Of a stretch of DNA of 64,000 nt, positions 30,675 through 40,784 are shown in pieces (position 1 is the first letter of the stretch; the number at the start of each line of letters is the position of its first letter). The stretch covers positions 364,344-428,343 of the forward strand of contig NZ_JAKSXV010000096.1 of NCBI RefSeq assembly GCF_022829345.1, read 5' to 3'. This stretch comes from Methylobacterium sp. J-090. GTDB taxonomy: Bacteria; Pseudomonadota; Alphaproteobacteria; Rhizobiales; Beijerinckiaceae. The notes beneath the pieces were generated by a model. That model was not told the DNA's origin. It saw nothing but the letters and a program-made list of their open reading frames with translations, and made no database searches. The position numbers and the translations under genes were made by a program.

Positions 30675-31118
30675 TCACTCCTCCGCCGCACCGAAGCGAT
30701 TGGGGCCGGGCGTGCCCCGCCGCAGGACGGTCTCCAGGAAGAACCACACCGAATAGCCGAGCATGGCCAGCAGCAGGCCGATCACCGGGAGGGGCTGCGT
30801 GTCCACGAACCGGTCGAGGGGCGCGAAGCCCAGGGCCTGGGCGAGGACCCAGACGGCGAGCCATCCGGCGGAGCGGTCGCGGTCGTGCAGGCGGCGGGCC
30901 GTCGCGGCCAGCGCCACGAGCCCGACCGCGGGAAGGGCCGCGATCGTGAGGATCGCCGCCCAGCGCGCGCCGAGCGAGCCGAGCCAGATGCCGAGGCAGA
31001 GCAGGACGGCCCCGGACAGGATCGTCCGCACGATGAACCGACGATAGGCGCCCGCCGACATCCGCCCGCGCGGATCGAAGGCGCCCGCCACGCACCCGAG
31101 GGCCATCGAAAGACTCAT
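30675..31118 (-). CDS. DUF805-family membrane protein
   Basis: A 147-residue integral membrane protein with four hydrophobic segments. Family marks are 'GRMSAGAYRRFIVRTILSG' at the start, 'ARRLHDRDRSAGWLAVWVL' in the middle and 'GTPGPNRFG' at the end. DUF805 proteins are common, small and unassigned. It is convergent with cmk (124 bp). Confidence 0.92.
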   Translation of the reverse strand: MSLSMALGCVAGAFDPRGRMSAGAYRRFIVRTILSGAVLLCLGIWLGSLGARWAAILTIAALPAVGLVALAATARRLHDRDRSAGWLAVWVLAQALGFAPLDRFVDTQPLPVIGLLLAMLGYSVWFFLETVLRRGTPGPNRFGAAEE

Positions 31119-31180
31119 GCGGTTCCCATTCGATCGCTTCGGATCGCGCTGTCGCGACAGGCCCCCTCTCCTTCCAGGGA

Positions 31181-31373
31181 GGGCGATCGCAGATGAGTTT
31201 TCCCGGCGTTCGAACGGCGAGGCAAAGCGCTTCGAACGGTCGCGACAGGCCCCCTCTCCTGGAAGGAGAGGGCGGGGGTGAGGTGTGTGACTTTTCCGGA
31301 CAGTCCACGACCCTCACCCCAACCCTCTCCCAAACAGGAGAGGGGGCCCGTCGCGGTTCATCTGCGATCGCCC
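31181..31373. repeat. Broken palindromic element enclosing copy F
   Basis: A 16-bp perfect inverted repeat (GGGCGATCGCAGATGA at 31181-31196 and its complement at 31358-31373) brackets the palindromic element at 31250-31346. Outside the arms lie 'GCGACAGGCCCCCTCTCC' (31154 onward) and 'GGAGAGGGGACCC' (to 31395), which are the two ends of the same repeat family. The simplest reading is one element split by a second. These repeats occupy most of the 339-bp gap between the DUF805 start and hrpB. Confidence 0.75.
31250..31346 (-). repeat. Palindromic intergenic element, copy F
   Basis: Variant copy. The right half reads GTCCACGACCCTCACCCCAA followed by CCCTCTCCCAAACAGGAGAG, which matches copy G rather than copies A-E, so the family has at least two subtypes. 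It lies inside a larger split palindrome. Confidence 0.88.
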
Positions 31374-31457
31374 TGCCGGGACGGAGAGGGGACCCAGGCT
31401 TTGTCTCTGCCTCAGGCGGAACGTGCGATCGATCGAGCGGATCGACCAGAACTCGTA

Positions 31458-33950
31458 TCACGTGCCGCGCGGCTTCACCCGCCGGGTCGGCGGCTCGGCG
31501 ACGGGGTCCTCGGGCCAGGGATGGCGCGGATAGCGCCCGCGCATCTCGGCGCGCACGGCGCTCCACGAGCCGCGCCAGAAACCCGGCAGGTCGCGGGTGA
31601 TCTGGATCGGCCGCGAGGCCGGGGACAGCAGGTGCAGCACCAGCGGTATCCGCCCGCCCGCGATGGACGGGTGGCGTTCGAGGCCGAACAGCTCCTGCAC
31701 CCTGACCGCCAGCACCGGACCGCCCTCGGCGGCGTAGTCGAGGGCGATGCGCGAGCCCGTCGGCACCGCGATATGGGTCGGCGCCTCCGCGTCGAGGCGG
31801 GCGCGGAGGTCCCACGGCACGAGGGCGTGGAGCGCCCGGCCGAGATCGTCGGGGTGAATCGCGTCCACGTTCAGGCGCCCGACGATCTCGGGGGCGAGCC
31901 ACGCGTCCACCGTCGCCGTGAGGGCCTCGTCGGACAGGTCGGGCCAGGAGGCGTCCGCCGCGCGCAGGAAGCGCAGGCGGGCGAGCCATTGCGAAAGGGC
32001 CGGCGTCCAGGGCAGGGCGGCAAGGCCGATCTCCGCGATGCCCCTGGCCAGGATCGCGGCGGAGTCGGCGTCCGGCGGCACGGGCAGGATGCGCTCGCCG
32101 AGGATCATCGGGCCGAGGCGGCGGAGCGCCCGGGCGCGCAGGGCCCGCGCGCCCCGGTCGAACGCCACTTGGGTCGCGGACGCGATGCGCTCGGGAAACA
32201 GCGCCTCGATGGCCTCGAGGGAGATCGGCGCGGCGGCGAGGATGCGGGCCTGGGCGGCGGTGCCGGTGATGTCGGCGATGACGAGGAACAGTTCGCGGGC
32301 GAGCGCCAGGGCCGGATCGAGGCGCCCGGCGCGGCCATTGGCCATGACGAACTCGCCGTCGCGGCCCCGCGCCCGCGCCACCCGGTCGGGATAGGCCAGC
32401 GCCAGGAGGGGACCGGGCGCGGAGAGATCGACGGGGGCTTGCGCGGCGGGCCGCGCCTTCGACGCGAAGGTCTCGGCCTGCCTGGCCCATCCTTGCGCGA
32501 GGCGGCGCATGTCCTGCGCGCGGGGACCGCGATCCCGGCCGTAGCGGTCGACCCGGTCGCCGAGGTCGACGGCGTCGCCGCCGAGGCCCCGCTCCACCAG
32601 GACGGCGGCGAGATCGGCGGCCGCGCGGGCGCGGCCGTGCGCGGCGGCGGCCACCACCATCCGGGCGAGGCGCGGGGGGAGGGGGAGGGCGCGCAGGGCC
32701 TCGCCCATGGGGGTGAGGCGGCCGTCGGCGTCGAGGGCGTCGAGTTCGCGCAGCATGGCGCGGGCTTCCGCGAGCGCGGGGGCGGGCGGGGCATCGAGGA
32801 AGGCGAGGGTGGTCGGGTCGGCCACCCCCCAGGCGGCGCAGTCGAGGAGCAGGCCCGCGAGGTCGGCGGCGAGGATCTCGGGGCGCCCGAACGGCTCGAG
32901 GGCGTTCGTCGCCGCCTCCGACCACAGGCGGTGGCAGACACCCGGTTCCGTGCGGCCGGCGCGGCCCCGGCGCTGATCGACGGAGGCGCGCGAGGCCCGG
33001 GCGGTGACGAGGCGGGTCAGGCCGAGGCCGGGCTCGTAGACCGGCACCCGCGACAGGCCGGAATCGACCACGATGCGCACGCCCTCGATGGTGAGGGAGG
33101 TCTCGGCGATGCTGGTGGCGAGCACCACCTTGCGCCGGCCGGGCGTGGCGGGCGCGATGGCGCGGTCCTGCTCGGCCGGCGTCAGGGCGCCGTACAGGGG
33201 GGCGATGTCCGTGGTCCCGTCGACCCGTTCGGCGAGCAGGGTCGCGACCCGGCGGATCTCGCCCTGGCCGGGGAGGAAGGCGAGGACCGAGCCCGGATCG
33301 GCCCTGAGCGCCCGCAGGATCGCGTCCGCCATCGCGTCCTCGATGCGCCGGTTGGGGTCGCGCTCGATATGGCGGGTCTCGACGGAAAAGGCGCGGCCCT
33401 CCGACTCGATCACCGGCGCGTCGGCGAGCAGGCGGGCGACGCGGGCCCCGTCGAGGGTCGCCGACATCACGAGGATGCGCAGGTCCTCGCGCAGGCCGGC
33501 TTGTGCATCGAGCGCCAAGGCGAGGCCGAGATCGGCGTCGAGGGAGCGCTCGTGGAACTCGTCGAACAGCACGGCGCCGATGCCGGTGAGTTCGGGATCG
33601 TCGAGGATCATCCGGGTGAAGACGCCCTCGGTCACCACCTCGATGCGGGTGCGGGCGGAGATCTTCGAGCCGAGGCGCACGCGCAGGCCCACCGTGTCGC
33701 CGACGCGCTCGCCGAGGGTCCGGGCCATGCGCTCGGCCGCGCCCCGGGCGGCGAGGCGGCGCGGTTCGAGCAGGATGATGTTTCGGCCCGCGAGCCATGG
33801 CGCGTCGAGCAGGGCGAGGGGGACACGGGTGGTCTTGCCGGCGCCGGGCGGGGCCACGAGGACGCAGGAAGCGCGCGCCGCGAGGGCATCCCCGAGGGCG
33901 GGCAGCACCGCTTCGATGGGCAGATCGGGGAGGGGGGGCACGGACGGCAT
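31458..33950 (-). CDS. hrpB: ATP-dependent RNA helicase HrpB
   Basis: HrpB is a DEAH/RHA-type helicase of poorly known role, unrelated to type III secretion HrpB. The 830-residue protein has Walker A in 'VAPPGAGKTTRVPLALL', motif II as 'DEFHERSLDADLGLAL', motif III 'VMSATLDGARVA', and 'SIAETSLTIEGVRIVVDSG' with 'DQRRGRAGRTEPGVCHRLW' in the second RecA domain. A long C-terminal HrpB domain follows. The ATG at 33950 gives family length; the frame is open 73 codons further up. Confidence 0.96.
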   Translation of the reverse strand: MPSVPPLPDLPIEAVLPALGDALAARASCVLVAPPGAGKTTRVPLALLDAPWLAGRNIILLEPRRLAARGAAERMARTLGERVGDTVGLRVRLGSKISARTRIEVVTEGVFTRMILDDPELTGIGAVLFDEFHERSLDADLGLALALDAQAGLREDLRILVMSATLDGARVARLLADAPVIESEGRAFSVETRHIERDPNRRIEDAMADAILRALRADPGSVLAFLPGQGEIRRVATLLAERVDGTTDIAPLYGALTPAEQDRAIAPATPGRRKVVLATSIAETSLTIEGVRIVVDSGLSRVPVYEPGLGLTRLVTARASRASVDQRRGRAGRTEPGVCHRLWSEAATNALEPFGRPEILAADLAGLLLDCAAWGVADPTTLAFLDAPPAPALAEARAMLRELDALDADGRLTPMGEALRALPLPPRLARMVVAAAAHGRARAAADLAAVLVERGLGGDAVDLGDRVDRYGRDRGPRAQDMRRLAQGWARQAETFASKARPAAQAPVDLSAPGPLLALAYPDRVARARGRDGEFVMANGRAGRLDPALALARELFLVIADITGTAAQARILAAAPISLEAIEALFPERIASATQVAFDRGARALRARALRRLGPMILGERILPVPPDADSAAILARGIAEIGLAALPWTPALSQWLARLRFLRAADASWPDLSDEALTATVDAWLAPEIVGRLNVDAIHPDDLGRALHALVPWDLRARLDAEAPTHIAVPTGSRIALDYAAEGGPVLAVRVQELFGLERHPSIAGGRIPLVLHLLSPASRPIQITRDLPGFWRGSWSAVRAEMRGRYPRHPWPEDPVAEPPTRRVKPRGT

Positions 33951-34035
33951 CGCCCATGCTGGTGCCGCGAACCGGGCGTTGCCGCAAGCCGGCGGATCGG
34001 ACGACCGCGCGAATCGGCCCCGGACGCGCCCCGGT

Positions 34036-35991
34036 TCAGGCCGCCCGCACGGTGGCGAGGAAGCGTTCGACCTCACCGGCGAGATGCTCGGACTGGCGCG
34101 AGAGTTCGGACGCCGCCGACAGCACCTCGCTCGCCGCCGCACCGGTTTCCCCGGCGGCGCGGGCCACACCCACGATGGTGCCGGTCACCGCGCTCGTGCC
34201 CATGGACGCCTGGGTGACGTTGGACCCGATCTCACGCGTGACGACCCCCTGTTCCTCGACCGCCGCCGCGATCGCGCTCGCGACCCCGTCGATCTCCCGG
34301 ATGCGGGCCGCGATGCCGTCGATGGCCGAGACCGCCCGGGTCGTCGAACCTTGCATCCGGCCGATCTGGCCGTTGATCTCCGCGGTGGCGCGGGCCGTCT
34401 GGCCGGCCAGTTCCTTCACTTCCGCCGCGACCACGGCGAAGCCCCGTCCCGCCTCTCCGGCGCGGGCCGCCTCGATGGTCGCGTTCAGCGCCAGCAGGTT
34501 GGTCTGCCCCGCGATGGCGGCGATGAGGGTCACCACGTCGCCGATCCGCGTCGCCGCGCCGTCGAGGTCCTGCATCAGCCGCGCCGTCTGGGCCGCCTCG
34601 CTCACCGCGATTTGCGTCAACGAGGCCGATCCCTGGACCCGGCGGCCGATCTCCTGGACCGACGCGCCCAACGCCCCGGCGGCGGCGGCCACCGAATCGA
34701 CGTTGGCGGCGGCTTCCTCGGCCGCCGTCGCCACGGTGCCGGATTGCCGGGCCGTCTCGGTCGCCGTGCCGGCCATGCCCTGCGCGGTGGCCTGGAGTTC
34801 GGTGGCCGCCGACGCCACGAGGCCGACGATGCCGCTCACCGCGCGCTCGAAGCCATCGGCCATCGCCCGCAGGGCCGCCTTCCGCTCGGCCTCGCCCCGC
34901 GTCCGGGCCGCCGCCTGCGCGCGGGTCAGACTGTCGTTCTCGGCCATCTTCGCCTGGAAGATCGCGAAGGCCCGCGAGATGGCCCCGATCTCGTCGCGCC
35001 GCTCCAGGCGCGGCACGGTCACGGAAAGGTCGCCCCCGGCCAGTCGCTCCATCGTCCGGAGCGGCCCGGACGTGCGCTGCCCGACCCACCAGGACAGGGA
35101 CGCGGCGCACAGGATCGTCAGGCCGACGATCGCCCAGAGCAGTTCGGCGAACCGGGCCCGGGACGTCGCGCTCTCGGCCTGCGCCCGCCCGTAATTGGCT
35201 TGCCCCGCCCGCTTCACCTCGGCGACGAGCGGCTCCAGGCGCCCGTAGATCGCCGCGAGATCGTCCGCCTCTTCCCTCAGGCTCGAGGCGCCCGCCGAAT
35301 AGGCGAGGAAGCGGCTCTCATACGCCCTGATCAGGCCCGCGATCTCGGATTTGACGGACGGCGCCAGGGACGAGGCCGGAAGCGCGGTCTCGAACTCCGA
35401 CACGCGCTCGCGCAGCTCGTCGCCGTATTTGTCCTCGCCGCGCAGCATGAAATCCTTCTCGTGCCGGCGCATCATCAGCATCAGCACGGACAGGCGCGGC
35501 TGGTCGAATTCGAAGAGGCGCTGCTCCACGGCGTGCACCGCCGTGCGGAGGCCGTTCTGCAGGCCGTCCCGCTCGGTGAAGCCGAGGGTCCGCTGGGCGG
35601 CGGCGACGTTCTGGAACCGGATGGCGTAGATGTTGAGCCCGGCGCGGATCACCTCGGCCTTGCGCAGGGGATCGTCGGCGGGGAGCGACGCGACGAGGCC
35701 CTCGACGGCGCCGAGGCGCTCCCCCGCCCGGGTGATCAACGCCTGCCGTTGGGCGATGAGCGCGTCCCGGCGGCGAAGCAGGAACTCGGTCTCGATCTGA
35801 CGGGCGGCGAGCAGGTCGTCGGCGACGGCGGAAATCTGCTCCTGCAGGTGCAGGCTCGCATCGGCGACCCGCTGGTAATGCGCCTGCATCTGCCCGGCCG
35901 CGAACGACACGATTCCGAGGGTCAGCACGCCGCCGACACCGAGCGCGGCGATCTGGAACCGCAGGTCGAACCGGAGCACGGGCAATCTCAT
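34036..35991 (-). CDS. Methyl-accepting chemotaxis protein
   Basis: A transmembrane chemoreceptor of 651 residues. TM1 is near residues 11-34 ('[20 protein letters not shown]'), followed by a helical periplasmic sensor of about 270 residues, TM2 ('[20 protein letters not shown]'), a HAMP domain and the cytoplasmic signalling domain. The hairpin tip reads '[20 protein letters not shown]', then '[20 protein letters not shown]', the universal CheA/CheW contact. The ligand is unknown. The ATG at 35991 puts TM1 at the N-terminus; another ATG lies 11 codons upstream. It fits with the flagellar genes at the window start. Confidence 0.95.
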   Translation of the reverse strand: MRLPVLRFDLRFQIAALGVGGVLTLGIVSFAAGQMQAHYQRVADASLHLQEQISAVADDLLAARQIETEFLLRRRDALIAQRQALITRAGERLGAVEGLVASLPADDPLRKAEVIRAGLNIYAIRFQNVAAAQRTLGFTERDGLQNGLRTAVHAVEQRLFEFDQPRLSVLMLMMRRHEKDFMLRGEDKYGDELRERVSEFETALPASSLAPSVKSEIAGLIRAYESRFLAYSAGASSLREEADDLAAIYGRLEPLVAEVKRAGQANYGRAQAESATSRARFAELLWAIVGLTILCAASLSWWVGQRTSGPLRTMERLAGGDLSVTVPRLERRDEIGAISRAFAIFQAKMAENDSLTRAQAAARTRGEAERKAALRAMADGFERAVSGIVGLVASAATELQATAQGMAGTATETARQSGTVATAAEEAAANVDSVAAAAGALGASVQEIGRRVQGSASLTQIAVSEAAQTARLMQDLDGAATRIGDVVTLIAAIAGQTNLLALNATIEAARAGEAGRGFAVVAAEVKELAGQTARATAEINGQIGRMQGSTTRAVSAIDGIAARIREIDGVASAIAAAVEEQGVVTREIGSNVTQASMGTSAVTGTIVGVARAAGETGAAASEVLSAASELSRQSEHLAGEVERFLATVRAA

Positions 35992-36581
35992 AGCGGCGAC
36001 ACATCCCTGAAACCGTCGGAACATTAGACGGGTAACAATTAATATTCCGCTGAAACGCCCCCTCTTGTCCCGATCCCGAAAGCTCAAGGGTCTCGATATC
36101 TTGTACAATAGAAGACGATGCGGAGACGAAGAAGACTTTTCACCGAAAAACGCTATCGCCATCCGGTCCTGCCGACGCCGGCAAGCTTTTCCCGTCCCGT
36201 CCCGCCGCGCGAAACAGTCCTCGTCAGTCGCGTGTCCGCATTCGCGACCGTCGAGAGCCTTCCGGCCGGTCGCCTTGCTCGGTGGCGACCGTCGATCCGG
36301 TGATGTTCCGGGGAAACGACCATCCCGGCGGCCGTATCGGCCCGGCACGCACACGGCCCGCGCCGCGACCAGGGCGGTCCGGGGGCAGCGATCCCGCCCC
36401 CGCGCCGCCGGGATTCGGCGGTCAAACCGGGGTGGAGTACTTAATCCCGTTCAGGTTACGAAAATTATCAGTGGTTTCAGGCCGTTGGCGGCGATTCCCG
36501 GACGAATTTCCGGGAACGGAATCCGGAGCGGCGACTTGATGCCCCGACGCCCGCCGGGTGCATCGACGAAAGACGAACCGC
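35992..36581. other. 590-bp divergent intergenic region
   Basis: Between the chemoreceptor and the small exported-protein gene. The first 100 bp are AT-richer ('GTAACAATTAATATTCC') and probably carry the chemoreceptor promoter. The stretch 36435-36480 ('GAGTACTTAATCCC', 'ATTATCAGTGG') is also AT-richer and may hold the other promoter. No convincing gene or repeat is seen. Confidence 0.5.
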
Positions 36582-36884
36582 ATGACCAAGATCGCCATTG
36601 CCCTCGCCGCCAGCACCCTGCTCGGCGCCTTCGGAATGACCGCCGCCTCCGCTGCCCCGGCCATGCCGGTCGGCGCCCCCATCGTCGCCGGCGATCACTC
36701 GGTGGACGAGGCCGCCTACCGTCACCGCCACTACCAGGGCATGCGCCACCGCGGCATGGGCCACGGCCGCCACATGCGCCGCATGCCGGCCTCGCGCATG
36801 GGCAGCAACCCGAATTCGCGCAACCCGCAGCAGCCGGGCTTCATGCAGCAGAAGGGCCAGACCACGGGCGGCCCGCGCTACTGA
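36582..36884 (+). CDS. Small exported protein rich in His, Met and Arg
   Basis: Not recognised. The 100-residue product has a good signal peptide ('KIAIALAASTLLGAFGM', cleavage near 'ASAAP'). Its mature part is dominated by His, Arg, Met and Gly ('YRHRHYQGMRHRGMGHGRHM'), ending in 'RNPQQPGFMQQKGQTTGG'. His/Met clusters in a periplasmic protein suggest metal binding, perhaps copper, but this is inference from composition. ATG at 36582; an in-frame upstream ATG lacks a signal peptide. It is a single-gene unit closed by a terminator. Confidence 0.75.
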   Translation: MTKIAIALAASTLLGAFGMTAASAAPAMPVGAPIVAGDHSVDEAAYRHRHYQGMRHRGMGHGRHMRRMPASRMGSNPNSRNPQQPGFMQQKGQTTGGPRY

Positions 36885-36926
36885 GCTTTTCGCAGGACGC
36901 CGACCGTTCAGGTCGGCCGACGGAGG

Positions 36927-36954
36927 AGGCCGGTGCGCGAGCGCCGGCCTTTTT
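36927..36954 (+). terminator. Rho-independent terminator
   Basis: AGGCCGGTGC pairs with GCGCCGGCCT (one G-T pair) around a GCGA tetraloop and is followed by TTTT. It ends the small exported-protein gene. Confidence 0.88.
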
Positions 36955-37042
36955 CGTGGGCGGCCCCCTTGTCCACCCTTCTCCCCAGGGCAGATGGGCG
37001 CCCGCGCTGATCAGGCCCGCCCGGGTCTGCTAGGCTGGCGCC

Positions 37043-39799
37043 ATGCAACAGCGCCCCGCCCGCTCCGTGCCGAAGACCGGCTCCGCCCCGTCGGACTACA
37101 CCACCAGCGCGGCGATTCTCGACACAGCCGGCGCCACGCCGATGATGGCGCAGTACATCGAGATCAAGGCCGCCAACACCGATTGCCTGCTGTTCTACCG
37201 GATGGGGGACTTCTACGAGCTGTTCTTCGAGGATGCCGAGATCGCCTCGCGGGCGCTGGGAATCGTCCTGACGAAGCGCGGCAAGCACGGCGGCGCCGAC
37301 ATCCCCATGTGCGGCGTTCCGGTGGAGCGCTCCGACGACTACCTCAGCCGCCTCATCGCGCTCGGCCACCGCGTCGCCGTCTGCGCCCAGACGGAGGACC
37401 CGGCGGAGGCCAAGAAGCGCGGGCCGAAATCCGTGGTCCGGCGCGAGGTCGTGCGCCTCGTCACCCCCGGCACCATCACGGAGGACCGGCTCCTCGATCC
37501 GGCCCGCGCCAACGTCCTGCTCGCCATCGGCCGGACCAGGGGCGGGACCGGCAAGGGGGAGGCGGATCACGTCTACGGTCTGGCCGCCCTCGACATCTCC
37601 ACGGGGCGGTTCAATCTGAGCGAGGTGCCGGCCTCTGAGCTCGCCTCGTCCATCGCCCGGCACGAGCCGCGCGAGATCGTCCTGTCGGAGACGATCCACG
37701 CCGATCCGGCCCTCGCCCGCCTGTGGCGCGAGATCCCGGCCCCCGTGACGCCGCTGGCCCAGGCCGAGCTCGAGCCGGCAGCGGCCGAGCGGCGGATCAA
37801 GGCGCAGTTCGGCGTCTCGACGCTGGACGGATTCGGCCAGTTCGGCCGGGCCGAACTCGCGGCGGCGGGCGCGGCCCTGCTCTACATCGAGCGCACCCAG
37901 ATCGGCGCGCGCCCGACCCTGTCGCCGCCGACCCGCGAGACCGCCGGGGCGACGCTCGCCATCGACGCGTCGACCAGGGCCAACCTGGAACTCACCCGCA
38001 CCCTGGCCGGCGAGCGCCGGGGCAGCCTCCTCGACGCCATCGACCGCACGGTGTCGGCGAGCGGGGCGCGGCTGCTGGCCGAGCACCTCGCGGGACCGCT
38101 CACCGACCTTTTCGCGATTCAACGGCGGCATGCGGTCGTGGCGTGGCTGGCCGAGCAGGGCGTCTCGCGAAAGGCCTTTCGCGAGATCCTGGCGCGGGCG
38201 CCCGACCTCGCCCGCGCCCTGTCGCGCCTCGGCCTCGGGCGCGGCGGTCCGCGCGACCTCGCCGCGCTCCGCGACGGACTCGACGCCGCGCAGGGCTTGG
38301 CAGCGCATCTTTCCGCCCTCGATGATCTGCCCGACGACCTCGCCGCCCTGGGCGAGCGCTTGGCGCAGGTCGATGCCGGCCTCGTGGCTCACTTGAGCGC
38401 CGCGCTCGCCGACGACCTGCCCCTCAAGCGCACGGATGGCGGCTTCGTCCGCGAGGGCTACGCGCCCGAGATCGACGAGTGCCGCGTGCTCGGCCAGGAT
38501 TCCCGCAAGGTGATCGCGGCGCTCCAGGCGCGTTACGCCGAGGAGACCGGCTGCCGGACGCTGCGGATCAAGCACAACAACATGCTCGGCTACTACATCG
38601 AGGTGCCCCAGGCCGTGGGGGAGGGCTGCCTCAAGGGGGTGATGCGCGAGACCTTCATCCACCGCCAGACCATGGTGGACGCCATGCGCTTCACCAGCGT
38701 CGAGCTCGGTGACCTCGAAACCCGCATCTCCGGCGCCTCCGACCGGGGGCTGAGGCTCGAATCGGCGGTGTTCGACGCCCTTTCGGGCGAGGTCCTGGCC
38801 GAGGCCGCGGCCATCGCGTCCGTCGCCGACGCCCTGGCCGCCCTCGACGTCGCCGCCTCCCACGCCGATCTCGCCGTGGAGCGCGACTGGCGCCGCCCGG
38901 TGGTCGATGACGGCTACGGATTCACCGTCACGGGCGGGCGCCATCCCGTGGTCGAGGTGGCGCTCAAGCTCTCGGGCGCGCCGTTCATCGCCAACGATTG
39001 CGACCTGTCGGGGGAGGGGCGCGGCCGCATCCGCCTCATCACCGGCCCGAACATGGGCGGCAAGTCGACGTTCCTGCGCCAGAACGCCCTCATCGCCGTG
39101 CTGGCGCAGATCGGCGCCTTCGTGCCGGCGGCGTCGGCCCATCTCGGCCTCGTCGACCGCCTGTTCTCCCGCGTCGGGGCCGCCGACGATCTGGCGCGCG
39201 GGCAATCGACCTTCATGGTCGAGATGGTCGAGACCGCCGCGATCCTGAACCAGGCGACGCGGCGCTCCCTCGTGATCCTCGACGAGATCGGGCGCGGCAC
39301 GGCGACCTTCGACGGCCTGTCCATCGCCTGGGCCTGCCTCGAACACCTGCACGAGAAGAACGCCTGCCGCGCCCTGTTCGCCACCCACTTCCACGAGCTG
39401 ACGGCGCTGGGCCAGCGCCTGTCGCACCTCGACAACGCCACCCTGAAGGTCGCCGAGCACAAGGGCACGGTGGTGTTCCTGCACGAGGTGGTGCCGGGCG
39501 TCGCCGACCGCTCCTACGGGCTCCAGGTCGCGCGCCTCGCCGGCCTGCCGCCGGGCGTCATCGCGCGGGCCGGCGCCATCCTGAAGAACCTCGAGAAACC
39601 CGAGCGCGACCGCCCGACCCGCCCGCGCATCGACGACCTGCCGCTCTTCGCCGCCCTCTCGGCGCCGCCGATGGAGGAAGCCCCCCCGGAGCGCGCGGAC
39701 GGCCTGCGCCGCGTGCTCGACGAGATCGACCCAGACGCGCTCACCCCGCGCGAGGCGCTGGAGGCGCTGTATCGCCTGAAGGCGGCGCGGGACGGGTGA
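37043..39799 (+). CDS. mutS: DNA mismatch repair protein MutS
   Basis: MutS recognises base mismatches and starts repair with MutL. The 918-residue protein has the mismatch-binding Phe-x-Glu motif in '[20 protein letters not shown]', the core clamp region, Walker A in '[20 protein letters not shown]' and the Walker B/signature region '[19 protein letters not shown]'. The dimerising C-terminus ends in a predicted helix. Length is normal for MutS1. Start at the ATG preceding '[10 protein letters not shown]'. Confidence 0.98.
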   Translation: MQQRPARSVPKTGSAPSDYTTSAAILDTAGATPMMAQYIEIKAANTDCLLFYRMGDFYELFFEDAEIASRALGIVLTKRGKHGGADIPMCGVPVERSDDYLSRLIALGHRVAVCAQTEDPAEAKKRGPKSVVRREVVRLVTPGTITEDRLLDPARANVLLAIGRTRGGTGKGEADHVYGLAALDISTGRFNLSEVPASELASSIARHEPREIVLSETIHADPALARLWREIPAPVTPLAQAELEPAAAERRIKAQFGVSTLDGFGQFGRAELAAAGAALLYIERTQIGARPTLSPPTRETAGATLAIDASTRANLELTRTLAGERRGSLLDAIDRTVSASGARLLAEHLAGPLTDLFAIQRRHAVVAWLAEQGVSRKAFREILARAPDLARALSRLGLGRGGPRDLAALRDGLDAAQGLAAHLSALDDLPDDLAALGERLAQVDAGLVAHLSAALADDLPLKRTDGGFVREGYAPEIDECRVLGQDSRKVIAALQARYAEETGCRTLRIKHNNMLGYYIEVPQAVGEGCLKGVMRETFIHRQTMVDAMRFTSVELGDLETRISGASDRGLRLESAVFDALSGEVLAEAAAIASVADALAALDVAASHADLAVERDWRRPVVDDGYGFTVTGGRHPVVEVALKLSGAPFIANDCDLSGEGRGRIRLITGPNMGGKSTFLRQNALIAVLAQIGAFVPAASAHLGLVDRLFSRVGAADDLARGQSTFMVEMVETAAILNQATRRSLVILDEIGRGTATFDGLSIAWACLEHLHEKNACRALFATHFHELTALGQRLSHLDNATLKVAEHKGTVVFLHEVVPGVADRSYGLQVARLAGLPPGVIARAGAILKNLEKPERDRPTRPRIDDLPLFAALSAPPMEEAPPERADGLRRVLDEIDPDALTPREALEALYRLKAARDG

Positions 39800-39924
39800 A
39801 TCTCTGAGTTGTTTTTCTCGTAAGCTATCTTTCAGGTTGCATGCATTGGGTAGCCTGGATATGGGAAATGCGGCCCCCTCATCTCGAAGGGGTGATCGGA
39901 ATTCGCGAAGAGAGGCCCTCGGCA

Positions 39925-40194
39925 ATGGACAGGGCACTCTTTCGGTCAAAACCCAATTCTCGAACGATTCTCGTTGCGAACGAACGAGCAAAGCTGACTG
40001 CCGGATACGTCAACACCATCGCCGGGTCAGTTTTTACAGTTGGCGGCTTGGCACAGATCTTTGCAGTGCTCTATACCAGCACTCAACCTGTGATCCCCGT
40101 CTGGGCAATCGTCAGCATTTCGCTGGTTTGCTGGATCGCCAGCGGGGCCCTACATATCTCTGCACGCCGGTATCTCGGGGAGCTGATCGGATGA
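39925..40194 (+). CDS. Small two-helix membrane protein
   Basis: Function unknown. The 89 residues begin with a polar, basic arm and 'ANERAKLTAGYVNTIAGSVF', then two hydrophobic helices ('FTVGGLAQIFAVLYTS' and 'VIPVWAIVSISLVCWIASGA') and a basic end 'HISARRYLGELIG'. Similar 'NER-K--A---N-IA' two-helix proteins are frequent in proteobacteria but unassigned. The ATG at 39925 has GAGG 10 bp upstream. Base composition is more AT-rich than its neighbours, hinting at transfer. It overlaps the next gene by ATGA. Confidence 0.7.
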   Translation: MDRALFRSKPNSRTILVANERAKLTAGYVNTIAGSVFTVGGLAQIFAVLYTSTQPVIPVWAIVSISLVCWIASGALHISARRYLGELIG

Positions 40195-40295
40195 GCATTC
40201 TGGATTTCCTCGCCCTCGCCCTCGTGCCGGCCGCCGCCCTGGCCCTGGGCTACGGTGCCCTCCGCTACGCACGATGGGCCGATCATCGGCCGTAG
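40191..40295 (+). CDS. 34-residue single-helix membrane peptide
   Basis: A tiny frame starting in the ATGA overlap with the previous gene. It reads 'MSILDFLALALVPAAALALG', then 'YGALRYARWADHRP': one hydrophobic helix with a basic C-terminal tail. The 4-bp overlap, the AGCTGATCGG preceding it and the membrane-protein composition support real translation coupled to the upstream two-helix protein. No function can be assigned. Confidence 0.6.
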   Translation: MSILDFLALALVPAAALALGYGALRYARWADHRP

Positions 40296-40334
40296 GCCCG
40301 AGCCGAACTCCGAAAACCGGCACCCGGCACGCCC

Positions 40335-40784
40335 TCAGTGGTGCAGCCGCTCGGACCCGTCGGCGGCCAGCCGAAACCCGTCGAGGCCTTCGAGGCTCGC
40401 GGGGTGGCCGGCACGGTGGTCGGCGACGTAGCGCAGGGCCCCGGCCACCACCCGCTCGGAATAGGGCTTGGCGATCACCCCGAGGGCCCCGGCGAAATCG
40501 TCCGGGATGCGCTTGGCGTTGGCGGTCATGAACACCACCGTGGTGCGCGGGTCGGCACTGAGCGCCCGCGCCACGGCGACGCCGGTCGGCCCGTCGATGA
40601 GGTGGATATCCACCAGGGCGACGTCCGGATGGGTCGCGAGGCCCAGCGCGATGGCCTCCTGCGACGAGCCGGCGACCCCCACGGTGACGTGGCCGAGGTC
40701 GTCGAGCAGGCATTCGAGCTCGAGGGCGATGAGGACCTCGTCCTCGACCACGAGGATTCGCAGGGGCGGGATCACGTGGCCCAT
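40335..40784 (-). CDS. Single-domain response regulator paired with LOV kinase
   Basis: A 149-residue receiver with no output domain. It has the acidic pocket 'VVEDEVLIAL', phosphoacceptor Asp59 in 'VALVDIHLIDG', the Thr in 'VVFMTANAKR' and the Lys in 'VIAKPY'. The short tail is not a DNA-binding domain, so it probably acts by protein contact or phosphotransfer. Its start overlaps the kinase stop by 13 bp, which ties the two together. The ATG at 40784 is chosen to begin right before the receiver. Confidence 0.92.
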   Translation of the reverse strand: MGHVIPPLRILVVEDEVLIALELECLLDDLGHVTVGVAGSSQEAIALGLATHPDVALVDIHLIDGPTGVAVARALSADPRTTVVFMTANAKRIPDDFAGALGVIAKPYSERVVAGALRYVADHRAGHPASLEGLDGFRLAADGSERLHH

